Assembly (NCBI RefSeq): GCF_014172375.1
Contig: NZ_WNXD01000001.1
Location: forward strand, 1,116,001 to 1,180,000
Direction of reading: 5' to 3'
DNA length: 64,000 nucleotides
DNA from: Pedobacter planticolens
Lineage (GTDB): Bacteria > Bacteroidota > Bacteroidia > Sphingobacteriales > Sphingobacteriaceae
The notes beneath the pieces are model-generated. The model saw only the letters and a program-made list of their open reading frames with translations, did not search any database and had not been told where the DNA came from. Shown piece after piece: positions 32,930-41,647 of the stretch. Numbering within the stretch: the stretch's first letter is position 1; the number at the start of each line of letters is the position of its first letter. The position numbers and the translations under genes are program-made.

Positions 32930-33614
32930 ACAAATTCCTGCAGTATTTAATTGGAGTGGTGGTAAAGACAGTACATTAGCTTTACACCATGTTCTACAAC
33001 AAAAACAATATGATATCCGTTATCTGCTAACCACGGTTAATAGTTCTTTTAACCGCGTTTCGATGCATGGAGTTAGAGAAGCTTTATTAATAGATCAAGC
33101 AAATAGTTTAAAACTTCCTTTGTTTCAAGTGCGTTTACCCGAAATGCCTGATATGGAAACCTATGAAAAAACCATGTTCGAGCAGGTTTCTAAGTTAAAA
33201 GCTGAAGGAATTACATATTCTATTTTTGGAGATATCTTTTTAGAAGACCTTAAGGTTTATAGAGAAAACCAATTGACTAAAATAGGGATGGAGGCCATTT
33301 TTCCCTTATGGAAAAGAGATAGTTTAACTTTAGTAAAGGAATTTATCGATTTAGGTTACAAAACTATTGTAGTGTGTGCGCAAGATGATTTACAAGATTT
33401 TTGTGGAAGAGTAATTGATCATTCCTTTCTAAATGACTTGCCAAAACACATTGATCCATGTGGCGAGAACGGAGAATTTCACACCTTTGTTTTCGATGGA
33501 CCAATCTTTAATCAACCCATAAATCTTGAAGTAGGAGAGCTAGTTTATAAAACTTTTCCTACTCCAAATGAAACCGATAAGCCATCTGGTTATTGGTATA
33601 TTGATTTAATTTAA
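32922..33614 (+). CDS. Dph6-like ATP-pyrophosphatase (PP-loop) protein
   Basis: A 230-residue member of the diphthine--ammonia ligase family. The PP-loop WSGGKDSTLAL is at residues 11-21. The C-terminal half has the family stretches FGDIFLEDLKVYRE, IFPLWKRDS and DPCGENGEFHTFVFDGP. Bacteria do not make diphthamide, so the eukaryotic activity cannot be the role here; an ATP-dependent amidation or related reaction on another substrate is likely. It overlaps the sirtuin by 8 bp. The nearby B12 riboswitch hints at, but does not prove, a link to cobalamin salvage. Confidence 0.8.
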   Translation: MPKQIPAVFNWSGGKDSTLALHHVLQQKQYDIRYLLTTVNSSFNRVSMHGVREALLIDQANSLKLPLFQVRLPEMPDMETYEKTMFEQVSKLKAEGITYSIFGDIFLEDLKVYRENQLTKIGMEAIFPLWKRDSLTLVKEFIDLGYKTIVVCAQDDLQDFCGRVIDHSFLNDLPKHIDPCGENGEFHTFVFDGPIFNQPINLEVGELVYKTFPTPNETDKPSGYWYIDLI

Positions 33615-33643
33615 AAAGGATAATTCTATCCTTTGAATCTTAG

Positions 33644-33728
33644 TCGTCATTTCGACCTTGCGGAGAAATCTTTGAACTTTCTATTTTAAAGATCTCTCTG
33701 TTCCGCTGCGCTCCAGTCGAAAGGACGA
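33644..33728. repeat. GTCAT-headed palindrome (family 1) in the 33615-34019 gap
   Basis: TCGTCATTTCGACC at the left and GTCGAAAGGACGA at the right form the arms of a long imperfect hairpin. The rest of the 405-bp gap between convergent genes is AT-rich. It includes a 14-bp palindrome (AAATAGTACTATTT, 33935-33948) and a GTTTGTT-N5-AACAAAC hairpin (33966-33984). No gene was seen. Confidence 0.65.
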
Positions 33729-34019
33729 GTGTAAAGAAAAGGCCCGAAAACCTAAAACTTTTAAGAAAAAGTAAATTTTAGATTTTTAGGCTAATTTACA
33801 TCAAACCTCCCAATTATTTGGCTAAAATGATAATCGATATTATATTTTGTTTATGTGTTTATTTTGTTAAATATCAGTAAGTTATGATTATACAATTTAA
33901 CTAATAGTTTCCTTAAGTATGGAACACATAGGCTAAATAGTACTATTTTTTCAGAATAATATTCTGTTTGTTAATTAAACAAACTATTTTACAGTTAGTT
34001 ACGTGTTTTATATAAACTC

Positions 34020-34268
34020 TTACTGTTGTCTTTGATAAGCTGCTGAAAAATCTGTTCTCATGCTTTTGAAACGCTCTACAACTGTAGTCATAAATGCTTC
34101 ATCAAGTATTTGAAAAATCTCATTCGCCCCTCCTCCGCTAAGGTCAAGCTCTGATAATTTATAGCTTTGCTCCAACTGACCTTGCTCAAATTTCACAATG
34201 TATTTTTGGTTCATGTTAAACAAAGTAATCTTACAATCGGGGTGTGGTAATTCGGCAATTATTCTCAT
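34020..34268 (-). CDS. Conserved-looking small protein of unknown function
   Basis: An 82-residue, probably cytoplasmic protein without signal or membrane segment. It starts MRIIAELPHPDCKITLFNMNQKY; the first half looks like beta-strands and the second half is helical. It lies 40 bp downstream of the S46 peptidase gene on the same strand and may be co-transcribed. Good codon use and an ATG soon after the gap suggest it is real. I recognise no family. Confidence 0.55.
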   Translation of the reverse strand: MRIIAELPHPDCKITLFNMNQKYIVKFEQGQLEQSYKLSELDLSGGGANEIFQILDEAFMTTVVERFKSMRTDFSAAYQRQQ

Positions 34269-34308
34269 GTTATTTTATTTATCTCATCAAAGCATGATGA
34301 ATTTAGTA

Positions 34309-36477
34309 TTATAAGTTTACACCCATTTCTTTCAATAAGAAATCTGCATGGTCTATTTTAGCAGCAACCCAAAGTACGTAACGAATATCTACACCAATAG
34401 ATCGACTATAACTTTCATTCCAAGCATAGTCATTAATAGTTGCTTCGTAAGCACGATCAAAGTTTACCCCAATCAACTCTCCATAAGCATTCATAATTGG
34501 CGAACCAGAGTTGCCGCCGGTAGTATCCATGTTATATAAAAATGCTACAGGAACATCATTTAGCTCTTTTTTAGCGAATGGACCAAAGTCTTTTGCATCC
34601 CATAATGTTTTAATTTGAGATGGATATCCAAAATCAGGGTTACCAGTTGCGCCTTTTTCAATAATCCCTTTAATACTAGTATATGGCGCCATATAGCTTG
34701 CATCGGCAGGAGAGTAGCCACGAACATGACCGTAGGTAAGCCTTAAAGTGCTATTCGCATCAGGGATAAAATCTTTCTGCAAAAACTTCTCCTTTACATT
34801 TACATAATCGCCCATTAGTTTATTTAAAACACCATCTCTACGGTCTTTTTCAGGCTTTAATTCTGCTATTTGCTTGGTAATGTCTTTTTCAAACAGTAAT
34901 AAACCATCGTTATAATCGCTAAGGGATTTACTAGATTTTAAGATGTTATTCAACACATAGTTCTTGTCTTTTAGTTTACTCAGCCCAAATGCATCATTAA
35001 TGTAATCATCTATCATCGCATTGCTATTAGATCCTTTACTTGTTATTTTATCAACTGCATTAACTCTTTGGTTAGAGCTAAATGATGAAGCATCAGCCAG
35101 CATCTTCTTAAAAATTCTACGGTCTACATCAATGTCAAAAGCATCATAAACTGTATTTAAAGCTTGTTTTAGCTTGTCTATATTAGCATTAAAGTAAACT
35201 TCTTTTTGCGCTGCAGGCTGACTTTCTAACTCCGTTTTAAACGTATTTAGCTGCTTTGAAACATTTAATAAACTAGTTGAGGTGTAAATTTGAGTTAACC
35301 ACATATCTCTGTAAGCATCACCATTTATTTGCTTATACAATAGATCAATATCAGTCATTAGATTGCCGTATTGCGCCTTTACATCAACATTGTTATTAAT
35401 AAATTGCGCTAAAGCAGCATCTTCTTGTTTTTTTTGTGCTACCAAATCAATTCCTTTAATGCCTTTTAGTTTGCCTCTGTAGTTCTTCATTACATTAGCA
35501 TTCTTTTTAATTCTTGTGGCTAACTTTAGTTCGGTTGTTTTATCTCTTTTACCTACGTTTTCCATTGTAGTGTTCTGGAAATCATATAATTCAGATGTAT
35601 AAGGTAAAAGGTATTTCTGTTGATAATCTATAAACTCTGCAGGGCGATGACGGAAAGTCTTACCAGGATAACCCAAGATAAACACAAAATCCTCTTCATT
35701 AGTTCCATTCGGATTAACCTTTAAAAACTTCTTAGGCGTATATGGAACGTTGTTTTTAGAATATTTAGCTGGTTTACCATCTTTCGATACATAGGCTCTC
35801 ATAAAAGAGAAATCACCTGTATGGCGTGGCCAAACCCAATTATCAGTCTCTCCACCGTATTCGCCAATCTTACGATTAGGTACATAAACCAATCTTACAT
35901 CCTGAATGGTTTTATAACGAAACAACACATAGCTTTTACCAATAAACATTTCTGATACTTCGGCCTTAATAGTTGGATCTTTTTTCTCAGCTTCTAGTAC
36001 AATGTTCTTCATTACATTGTTAATTAACTGTAATCTTGATGCTGGGTCTTGTACTTGAGCAACAGCGCCTAAAACTTTGTCGGACACATCTTCATAACTA
36101 TCAGTAATACGGCAGGTTAATCCTTTTGCTTCAATCTCTTGTTCACGACTATTAGCCACAAATCCATTGTTTAAATAATCATGTTCTGGCGTACTTGCTA
36201 GTTGTACAGCACTAAATGCACAGTGGTGATTAGTAATAATCAATCCATCATTAGAAACAAAAGAACCTGTACAACCGCCAACATTTACTAGGGCATCTAC
36301 TAAGCTTATCCCGTTAGGATTATAAACTTCGTTTTGATCTATTTTTAAACCCGCTTTCTTTAAATCTAGTTTGTGTATTTCACTTAACGGAAACATTCCT
36401 TCTTCTGGCGGACTGTAACCAAACTGAATTAATCCAGCTAATAATAGTAAAGTAATTGATAAGGTTTTCTTGTTCAT
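34309..36477 (-). CDS. S46 dipeptidyl-peptidase, DPP11-type
   Basis: A 722-residue periplasmic serine exopeptidase that releases dipeptides from peptide N-termini, typical of asaccharolytic Bacteroidota nutrition. The first catalytic residue is His in LIITNHHCAF, and GETDNWVWPRHTGDF precedes the Asp region. The nucleophile is Ser657 in TTGGNSGSP. The S1 determinant 18 residues later is Arg675 (GVNFDRAYE). Arg there is the DPP11 signature (Asp/Glu at P1), whereas Gly marks DPP7. The signal peptide covers about the first 22 residues. Confidence 0.9.
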   Translation of the reverse strand: MNKKTLSITLLLLAGLIQFGYSPPEEGMFPLSEIHKLDLKKAGLKIDQNEVYNPNGISLVDALVNVGGCTGSFVSNDGLIITNHHCAFSAVQLASTPEHDYLNNGFVANSREQEIEAKGLTCRITDSYEDVSDKVLGAVAQVQDPASRLQLINNVMKNIVLEAEKKDPTIKAEVSEMFIGKSYVLFRYKTIQDVRLVYVPNRKIGEYGGETDNWVWPRHTGDFSFMRAYVSKDGKPAKYSKNNVPYTPKKFLKVNPNGTNEEDFVFILGYPGKTFRHRPAEFIDYQQKYLLPYTSELYDFQNTTMENVGKRDKTTELKLATRIKKNANVMKNYRGKLKGIKGIDLVAQKKQEDAALAQFINNNVDVKAQYGNLMTDIDLLYKQINGDAYRDMWLTQIYTSTSLLNVSKQLNTFKTELESQPAAQKEVYFNANIDKLKQALNTVYDAFDIDVDRRIFKKMLADASSFSSNQRVNAVDKITSKGSNSNAMIDDYINDAFGLSKLKDKNYVLNNILKSSKSLSDYNDGLLLFEKDITKQIAELKPEKDRRDGVLNKLMGDYVNVKEKFLQKDFIPDANSTLRLTYGHVRGYSPADASYMAPYTSIKGIIEKGATGNPDFGYPSQIKTLWDAKDFGPFAKKELNDVPVAFLYNMDTTGGNSGSPIMNAYGELIGVNFDRAYEATINDYAWNESYSRSIGVDIRYVLWVAAKIDHADFLLKEMGVNL

Positions 36478-36599
36478 CTTGTTGTGTTAATGCTTATAAT
36501 CGCCAAATCTAAGTATTTTGTTTAAAGTAAAATCACAATGTGGAATAGTAATAGAAATGTTAATTCTTCACTATAAAACCAGATTATTTAATCATTTCG

Positions 36600-36607
36600 T
36601 AGCTTTG
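36600..36607 (+). promoter_or_regulatory. -7 promoter box that fixes the start of the fRMsr gene
   Basis: TAGCTTTG is an exact TAnnTTTG match 18 bp before the ATG at 36626. Transcription should begin near 36614, so the 36 codons upstream that happen to be open cannot be translated from this promoter. Confidence 0.6.
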
Positions 36608-36625
36608 TTATTCAATAAAAACGTC

Positions 36626-37123
36626 ATGGCAGAAGATCTAACAATAACTAAAACTGGTACTAAAGAAGAACAATACGTATCACTAATCCCTCAAATAGAA
36701 GCATTGCTTTATGGCGAAACAGACTTAATAGCTAATTTGGCTAATGTTTGTGCAGCCTTAAAAGAACAGTTTGGATGGTTTTGGGTTGGTTTCTATCTCC
36801 TAAAAAATGATGCCATGCCTGCCGGCAGGCAGGAATTAGTGTTAGGACCATTTCAAGGGCCAGTTGCTTGTACCAGAATTAAAAAGGGAAAGGGTGTTTG
36901 TGGTGCATCTTGGGAGAGGAATGAAACTATTATTGTACCTAATGTAGATGAATTTCCTGGTCATATTGCTTGTGCTTCTGCTTCAAAATCTGAAATTGTA
37001 TTGCCTCTTTATATGGATAATAACATTATAGGTGTATTGGATGTAGATAGTGAGTATCTTGCTCACTTTGATGAAGTTGATAGTAAATACTTAAATCAAA
37101 TACTTAGCTTGATACATGCCTAA
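36626..37123 (+). CDS. Free-methionine-(R)-sulfoxide reductase (GAF domain), with an insertion
   Basis: A 165-residue single-GAF protein that reduces free methionine-R-sulfoxide. All three redox cysteines expected for the family are visible: ACTR, GVCGAS and HIACAS. LDVDSEYLAHFDEVD is the family C-terminal signature. Between FYLLKN and ELVLGPFQG there is an extra stretch, DAMPAGRQ, encoded by a GC-rich 16-bp palindrome (36816-36831). Relatives usually have only a one- or two-residue turn there, so it looks like an in-frame repeat insertion. The start at 36626 is supported by the promoter box. It overlaps the next gene by 8 bp. Confidence 0.88.
   Translation: MAEDLTITKTGTKEEQYVSLIPQIEALLYGETDLIANLANVCAALKEQFGWFWVGFYLLKNDAMPAGRQELVLGPFQGPVACTRIKKGKGVCGASWERNETIIVPNVDEFPGHIACASASKSEIVLPLYMDNNIIGVLDVDSEYLAHFDEVDSKYLNQILSLIHA
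36816..36831. repeat. GC-rich palindromic mini-repeat inside a gene
   Basis: TGCCTGCCGGCAGGCA is a perfect 16-bp palindrome, far more GC-rich than the surrounding gene. It is translated as part of the inserted MPAGRQ residues. Such PAGRQ strings are, from memory, scattered through Bacteroidota proteins, consistent with a mobile or spreading mini-palindrome. Confidence 0.65.
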
Positions 37124-37721
37124 ATTACCGTATTCTTTTTACCAACAAGAAGATGTAGTTAGCCTTGCAGTTCAGCTTTTGGGTAAGCAACTATTTACAT
37201 TAGTTGATAGTAAATTAACAGGCGGAACGATAGTAGAAACAGAAGCCTATAACGGTATTATCGATAAAGCTTCTCATGCATACAACAATCGTTTTACGCC
37301 AAGAACCGCAACTATGTATGAAGCTGGAGGGATTTCTTATGTATATCTCTGTTACGGTATTCATCACTTATTTAATGTAGTAACCAATACCAAAAACAAT
37401 CCAAATGCAGTATTAATTCGTGGTATTGAGCCTATAGAAGGGCTTTCAACTATGTTGGAGCGTAGAAATATGCAGAAACTAGCCCCACGAATTACCGCCG
37501 GGCCTGGTGCATTAGCCAAAGCACTAGCCATTGATAAGAACTTAAATGCTAAAGATTTACTAGGTGATGAGATTTGGATTGAAGACAACGGCATTCACTT
37601 TAAAGAAGATCAAATAATAGCCTCGCCGCGTGTTGGAGTAGCTTATGCAGAAGATCATGCTTTATTACCTTGGCGTTTCTACATCAAAGGCAATAAATAT
37701 GTAAGCAAACCTAATTCATAG
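37116..37721 (+). CDS. DNA-3-methyladenine glycosylase (AAG/MPG family)
   Basis: A 201-residue base-excision repair enzyme of the Aag/MPG fold that removes alkylated purines. Signatures include GGTIVETEAYNG (the Glu is the catalytic base), DKASHAYNNRFTPRTATMYEAGGISYVYLCYGIHH (quoted by RTATMYE and YVYLCYGIHH), VLIRGIEP and GPGALAKALAI. The length is typical. Its ATG overlaps the preceding fRMsr gene by 8 bp, so the two form a short damage-repair operon. A GTCAT-type hairpin follows. Confidence 0.93.
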   Translation: MPKLPYSFYQQEDVVSLAVQLLGKQLFTLVDSKLTGGTIVETEAYNGIIDKASHAYNNRFTPRTATMYEAGGISYVYLCYGIHHLFNVVTNTKNNPNAVLIRGIEPIEGLSTMLERRNMQKLAPRITAGPGALAKALAIDKNLNAKDLLGDEIWIEDNGIHFKEDQIIASPRVGVAYAEDHALLPWRFYIKGNKYVSKPNS

Positions 37722-37739
37722 TTTTTCAATTAGTCTCAA

Positions 37740-37805
37740 CGTCATGCTGAATTTATTTCAGCATCTGTTTTACAGGAAAGACCCTGAAATAAATTCAGGG
37801 TGACG
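37740..37805. repeat. GTCATGCTGAA palindrome (family 1)
   Basis: CGTCATGCTGAATTTATTTCAG at the left pairs with CTGAAATAAATTCAGGGTGACG at the right with few mismatches. It is a REP-like element between the glycosylase and kynureninase genes. Confidence 0.7.
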
Positions 37806-37920
37806 ATCGCCTTAGCGTAGGATTTATTATAAAACCTTAACTCTTCTTCATTCCTTAATGTTAAAGTTTAATGTAAATTATACTACAGTTTACAAAACTT
37901 TTTTTTGCTAATATTGAAAC

Positions 37921-39204
37921 ATGAATTTCGAGAATAACTTAGCCTTCGCTCAAGCACTAGATCAGCAAGATATATTAAGAGAAATGCGCAATGAATATCT
38001 ATTCCCTCAGCAAAACGGAAAACCTTTTATCTATTTGTGTGGCAACTCCTTAGGTTTACAACCTAAAGTGGCTCGTGAGGTTTTAGAGGTGCAGTTAAAC
38101 AACTGGCAAAACCTAGCAGTAGAAGGATGGTTTGAGGGAAATTCACCTTGGATGTTCTATCATAAAGAACTCAAAAAGTTAATGGCACCCATAGTTGGTG
38201 CAAAGCCAGCAGAAGTTTGCCCAATGAATACCTTAACTGTCAACCTCCATTTATTGATGGTTAGTTTTTATCAGCCGAAGGCGAAACGATTTAAAATAAT
38301 AATGGAAGCCGGCGCATTCCCATCCGATCAATATGCGATAGAGAGCCAAGTTCGTTTTCATGGGTTCGATCCTAAAGACGCCATCATCGAAGTAAAACCA
38401 AAAGAGGGAGAATACACGCTAAGAACAGAAGATATTGTTAAAGCGATAGATGATAATGCAGAAGAAATAGCTTTAGTACTCTTCGGCGGGATTAATTACT
38501 TTACAGGTCAGTGGTTTGATATGCCTGCCATTACCAAAGCCGGACATAAAGCGGGTGCAATAGTAGGCTTCGATTTAGCTCATGCAGCTGGCAATGTGCC
38601 GTTACAATTGCACAACTGGGGTGTCGACTTTGCTTGTTGGTGTTCTTATAAATATCAAAACGCTGGACCTGGTGGGATAAGCGGAATCTTTGTACACGAA
38701 AAGCATTTCAATACGCCCTTAAATCGCTTTGCGGGATGGTGGGGCTATAACGAAGCGCAACGCTTTAAGATGGAAAAAGGCTTTATACCCGAAGCTGGAG
38801 CCGATGGTTGGCAGGTAAGCTGCACACAGGTAATGCCTATGGCCTTGTATCATGCATCGTTGCAATTGTTCAAAAAAGCAGGCTTTATGGATGCGCTAAG
38901 AACTAAAAGTAAAACTTTAACAGCTTATTTGTTCTATGTTATAAATCAGTTAAATACAAAACTAGGAGAGGAGCAGTTTAAAATAATTACACCCCAAACA
39001 GAAGATGATAGAGGGGCGCAAGTTTCTATCATAGCCAAGGCAAACGGAAAGAAAATATTCGATGAATTAGTAGTTAACAATGTACTTGGCGATTGGCGTG
39101 AACCAAATGTAATACGCTTAAGTCCGGTGCCAATGTACAACAGCTTTGAAGATGTATATAGAACAGGAGAATTATTATTAACCATTAGCCAATCCATAGC
39201 ATGA
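37921..39204 (+). CDS. kynU: Kynureninase
   Basis: A 427-residue PLP enzyme that cleaves kynurenine or 3-hydroxykynurenine to anthranilate or 3-hydroxyanthranilate plus alanine. FIYLCGNSLGLQPK near the N-terminus, FDLAHAAGNVPL (PLP-ring Asp) and CSYKYQNAGPGG (Schiff-base Lys) are diagnostic. Length is standard. No other kynurenine-pathway gene lies in this window, so the pathway is split or used for tryptophan catabolite salvage. The stop overlaps the bestrophin start by 4 bp (ATGA). Confidence 0.95.
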   Translation: MNFENNLAFAQALDQQDILREMRNEYLFPQQNGKPFIYLCGNSLGLQPKVAREVLEVQLNNWQNLAVEGWFEGNSPWMFYHKELKKLMAPIVGAKPAEVCPMNTLTVNLHLLMVSFYQPKAKRFKIIMEAGAFPSDQYAIESQVRFHGFDPKDAIIEVKPKEGEYTLRTEDIVKAIDDNAEEIALVLFGGINYFTGQWFDMPAITKAGHKAGAIVGFDLAHAAGNVPLQLHNWGVDFACWCSYKYQNAGPGGISGIFVHEKHFNTPLNRFAGWWGYNEAQRFKMEKGFIPEAGADGWQVSCTQVMPMALYHASLQLFKKAGFMDALRTKSKTLTAYLFYVINQLNTKLGEEQFKIITPQTEDDRGAQVSIIAKANGKKIFDELVVNNVLGDWREPNVIRLSPVPMYNSFEDVYRTGELLLTISQSIA

Positions 39205-40061
39205 TAAATTACAATCCAAAAGAGTGGATGAGCTTCATCTTCCATATTCATAAAGCAGATACCTTTAGAAAACTATGGCCTTTAATGCTAACTATTGCCG
39301 CTCTTTCTGGAGGGATAGCCTACCTAGAACTTAATTATTTAAAGCTAGCAGAAACCACTTATATTAAAAATGTAGGGATGATGCATAGCCTTTTAGGTTT
39401 TGTAATCTCTATGCTATTGGTATTTAGAACCAACACATCTTACGATAGATGGTGGGACGGAAGAAAACTCTTAGGTGCATTAACTAACGTGAGCAGAAAT
39501 CTAGCTATCAAAATAAGGGCCTTAAACCTAGAAGCAGAAGAAATCGAATTCTTTAAGTATGCCATTCCTAAATACGCCTTTGCACTAAAAGAACATTTAA
39601 GAGAGAAGCAATACTTTGGTAAGGATAGCTTTTTAATAGAGATTGATGGTGGTAAACATATCCCTAATCAGGTAGCAACAAGTATGGTGAGTAGAATTTA
39701 TGCTTTACAAGCAGTGGGTAAAATCTCTCAAGAACAACTCATTACGCTAAACACCGATGCAAGTCAATTTACAGATATTTGTGGCGGTTGCGAACGGATT
39801 AGAAACACACCAATACCGTATTCATACAGTGCTTTTATCAAAAAATTCATTTTCATTTACGTATTAACCTTACCAATAGGCTGGGTATTTAGTTTGGGCT
39901 ATTTTGTAGTGCCAATTGTACCCTTTATTCTCTATGTATTAGCCAGTTTAGAGTTAATAGCTGAAGAAATAGAGAACCCATTTAACACAGATGCTAACGA
40001 TTTGCCTGTAGATGAAATTTGCAATAACATTGAAAAGCATGTTAGAGAGATTTTAAGCTGA
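39201..40061 (+). CDS. Bestrophin-family (UPF0187) ion channel protein
   Basis: A 286-residue membrane protein with bestrophin signatures: LLVFRTNTSYDRWWDGRKLLGAL (quoted by FRTNTSYDRWWDGR), PYSYSAFIKKF and FGYF-like hydrophobic helices near 215-250, ending with NPFNTDANDLP, the Asp-rich clasp region. Bacterial homologues are cation- or anion-conducting pentamers in the inner membrane. It is translationally coupled to kynU by a 4-bp overlap, although no functional link is obvious. Confidence 0.88.
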   Translation: MINYNPKEWMSFIFHIHKADTFRKLWPLMLTIAALSGGIAYLELNYLKLAETTYIKNVGMMHSLLGFVISMLLVFRTNTSYDRWWDGRKLLGALTNVSRNLAIKIRALNLEAEEIEFFKYAIPKYAFALKEHLREKQYFGKDSFLIEIDGGKHIPNQVATSMVSRIYALQAVGKISQEQLITLNTDASQFTDICGGCERIRNTPIPYSYSAFIKKFIFIYVLTLPIGWVFSLGYFVVPIVPFILYVLASLELIAEEIENPFNTDANDLPVDEICNNIEKHVREILS

Positions 40062-40067
40062 AATAGG

Positions 40068-40697
40068 GTGAAAAAATTAACACTAATACTGTTTCTAGCG
40101 TGTTACTTTATGATTTTAACATCTTGTAAAGTCAATAAAAGCATAGTTGGAGAATATGTTTCCAACGATTTTGGGAAATGGCATCTGAAGATAGAAGATG
40201 ATTCTTTATTTAGTTTTACAGGAGATGATTATAAAGCTTTACTTACGGCTGAGAATTTCTTTTACACGAAAGGGGCTTGGACTAAAAATGCAGATACTTT
40301 ATTATTGAACAGTAAACAAAATAATCATGAAACTTTAAAGAACAAAATTGAAACCTTTAAAACGGTCGAAAACAAATCGACATTTATGTTTTTTAATAGT
40401 TATGGAGATACTTTAACCTTTAATACTATTTATAAAAATCAAGAGCTATATATGACTCGAACTCATGGAAGCTATTCGAGTATTAAAGATGAAGTTAAGA
40501 AAGGGGATAATTTAAAATTCAATTTTTATGTTGGATACAATCCCTTCTCCATTGAAATTTTAGATAATGAGCCTAAAATATATAAAATCATAATGGCTAG
40601 AGAAGAACGAAGTGATTACTTTAAAAACTACTCATTCTTAATCAAGAAGGGGAAGCTAATAGATATTTCGAAAGATAGAAAATTCAAAGCAAACTAG
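40068..40697 (+). CDS. Lipoprotein of unknown function
   Basis: A 209-residue predicted lipoprotein with a GTG start (VKKLTLILFLACYFMILTSC; the lipobox Cys is near residue 20). The mature part (KSIVGEYVSNDFGKWHLKIEDDSLFSFTG) looks like a beta-rich lipocalin-type domain, a style common in Bacteroidota cell-envelope lipoproteins. It begins 6 bp after the bestrophin stop and could be cotranscribed. No family recognised. Confidence 0.65.
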   Translation: MKKLTLILFLACYFMILTSCKVNKSIVGEYVSNDFGKWHLKIEDDSLFSFTGDDYKALLTAENFFYTKGAWTKNADTLLLNSKQNNHETLKNKIETFKTVENKSTFMFFNSYGDTLTFNTIYKNQELYMTRTHGSYSSIKDEVKKGDNLKFNFYVGYNPFSIEILDNEPKIYKIIMAREERSDYFKNYSFLIKKGKLIDISKDRKFKAN

Positions 40698-40741
40698 ATT
40701 TTCTAAAACAGAACTCTAAGCCTTAGTGATCAAATAAACCC

Positions 40742-41644
40742 ATGTTAAAAATAGCCTATCACCCAATTTACGCACATCCCTTACCAGAAGGCCATCGCTT
40801 CCCGATGCTTAAATACGAGTTAATACCTGCACAATTACTACACGAGGGTACTATCCAACAAGAAAACTTATTTGCCCCAGAGCCAACGGCAGAAGAAAAC
40901 ATTCTAGCTACACACAACAAAGACTATTGGCTACAACTAAAAAATGGTACGCTACCAGCAAAAGAGCAACGCAGAATAGGTTTCCCTTTAAACGCACAAT
41001 TAGTAGAACGAGAAATTAGAATAGCACAAGGAACCATAGATGGTGCACTATATGCTCAACAACATGGCGTAGCTTTTAATGTAGCAGGAGGTACACACCA
41101 TGCAGGTAGCAATTGGGGCGAAGGCTTTTGTTTGTTAAACGATCAAGCTATTGCAGCAAACTATTTGTTAAATAATGATTTAAGTAAACGCATCTTAATA
41201 ATAGATTTAGATGTACATCAGGGTAATGGAACCGCAGAAATCTTCCAAAAAGAAGACAAGGTATTCACATTTTCTATGCATGGCGACAAAAACTTTCCCT
41301 TTAGAAAAGAACGATCAGACTTAGATATTCCTTTGGAAGATGGTACAAATGATGAAACCTTTTTAACTAAACTACAAGAAGCTTTGGCTGCTGTATTTAA
41401 AAAGCATCAGCCAGATTTTGTATTCTATTTAGCCGGAGTAGATGTATTAGCAACAGATAACCTAGGCAAACTAGCCCTCACCAAAAACGGATGTAAGCAA
41501 CGCGATGTATTGGTTTTTACAGCTTGCTTGCAACATCAAGTCCCAGTACAGGTAAGCATGGGAGGAGGCTATTCTCCAAACATAAAAACCATTGTAGATG
41601 CACATTGCAATACCTTTAGAGTGGCAAGAGATTTATATATTTAA
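40742..41644 (+). CDS. Histone-deacetylase-superfamily (AcuC-like) hydrolase
   Basis: A 300-residue zinc amidohydrolase. It has the paired catalytic histidines in GGTHHAGSNWGEGFC, zinc ligands in IIDLDVHQGNGTA, and AGVDVLATDNLG carrying the third metal Asp and the active-site loop. Bacterial members deacetylate acetyl-lysine proteins or acetylated polyamines. The substrate here is unknown. Start is the ATG 44 bp after the preceding lipoprotein gene. Confidence 0.9.
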   Translation: MLKIAYHPIYAHPLPEGHRFPMLKYELIPAQLLHEGTIQQENLFAPEPTAEENILATHNKDYWLQLKNGTLPAKEQRRIGFPLNAQLVEREIRIAQGTIDGALYAQQHGVAFNVAGGTHHAGSNWGEGFCLLNDQAIAANYLLNNDLSKRILIIDLDVHQGNGTAEIFQKEDKVFTFSMHGDKNFPFRKERSDLDIPLEDGTNDETFLTKLQEALAAVFKKHQPDFVFYLAGVDVLATDNLGKLALTKNGCKQRDVLVFTACLQHQVPVQVSMGGGYSPNIKTIVDAHCNTFRVARDLYI

Positions 41645-41647
41645 CTA

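Noticed and set aside
34271..34300. TTAGTA half-site as another LexA-like operator
   Set aside because: No TACTAA half-site at 5-bp spacing; it lies between two genes in the same orientation without a promoter-like element.
36518..36625. Upstream extension of the GAF protein
   Set aside because: A promoter -7 box lies within it, and the residues do not resemble fRMsr proteins.
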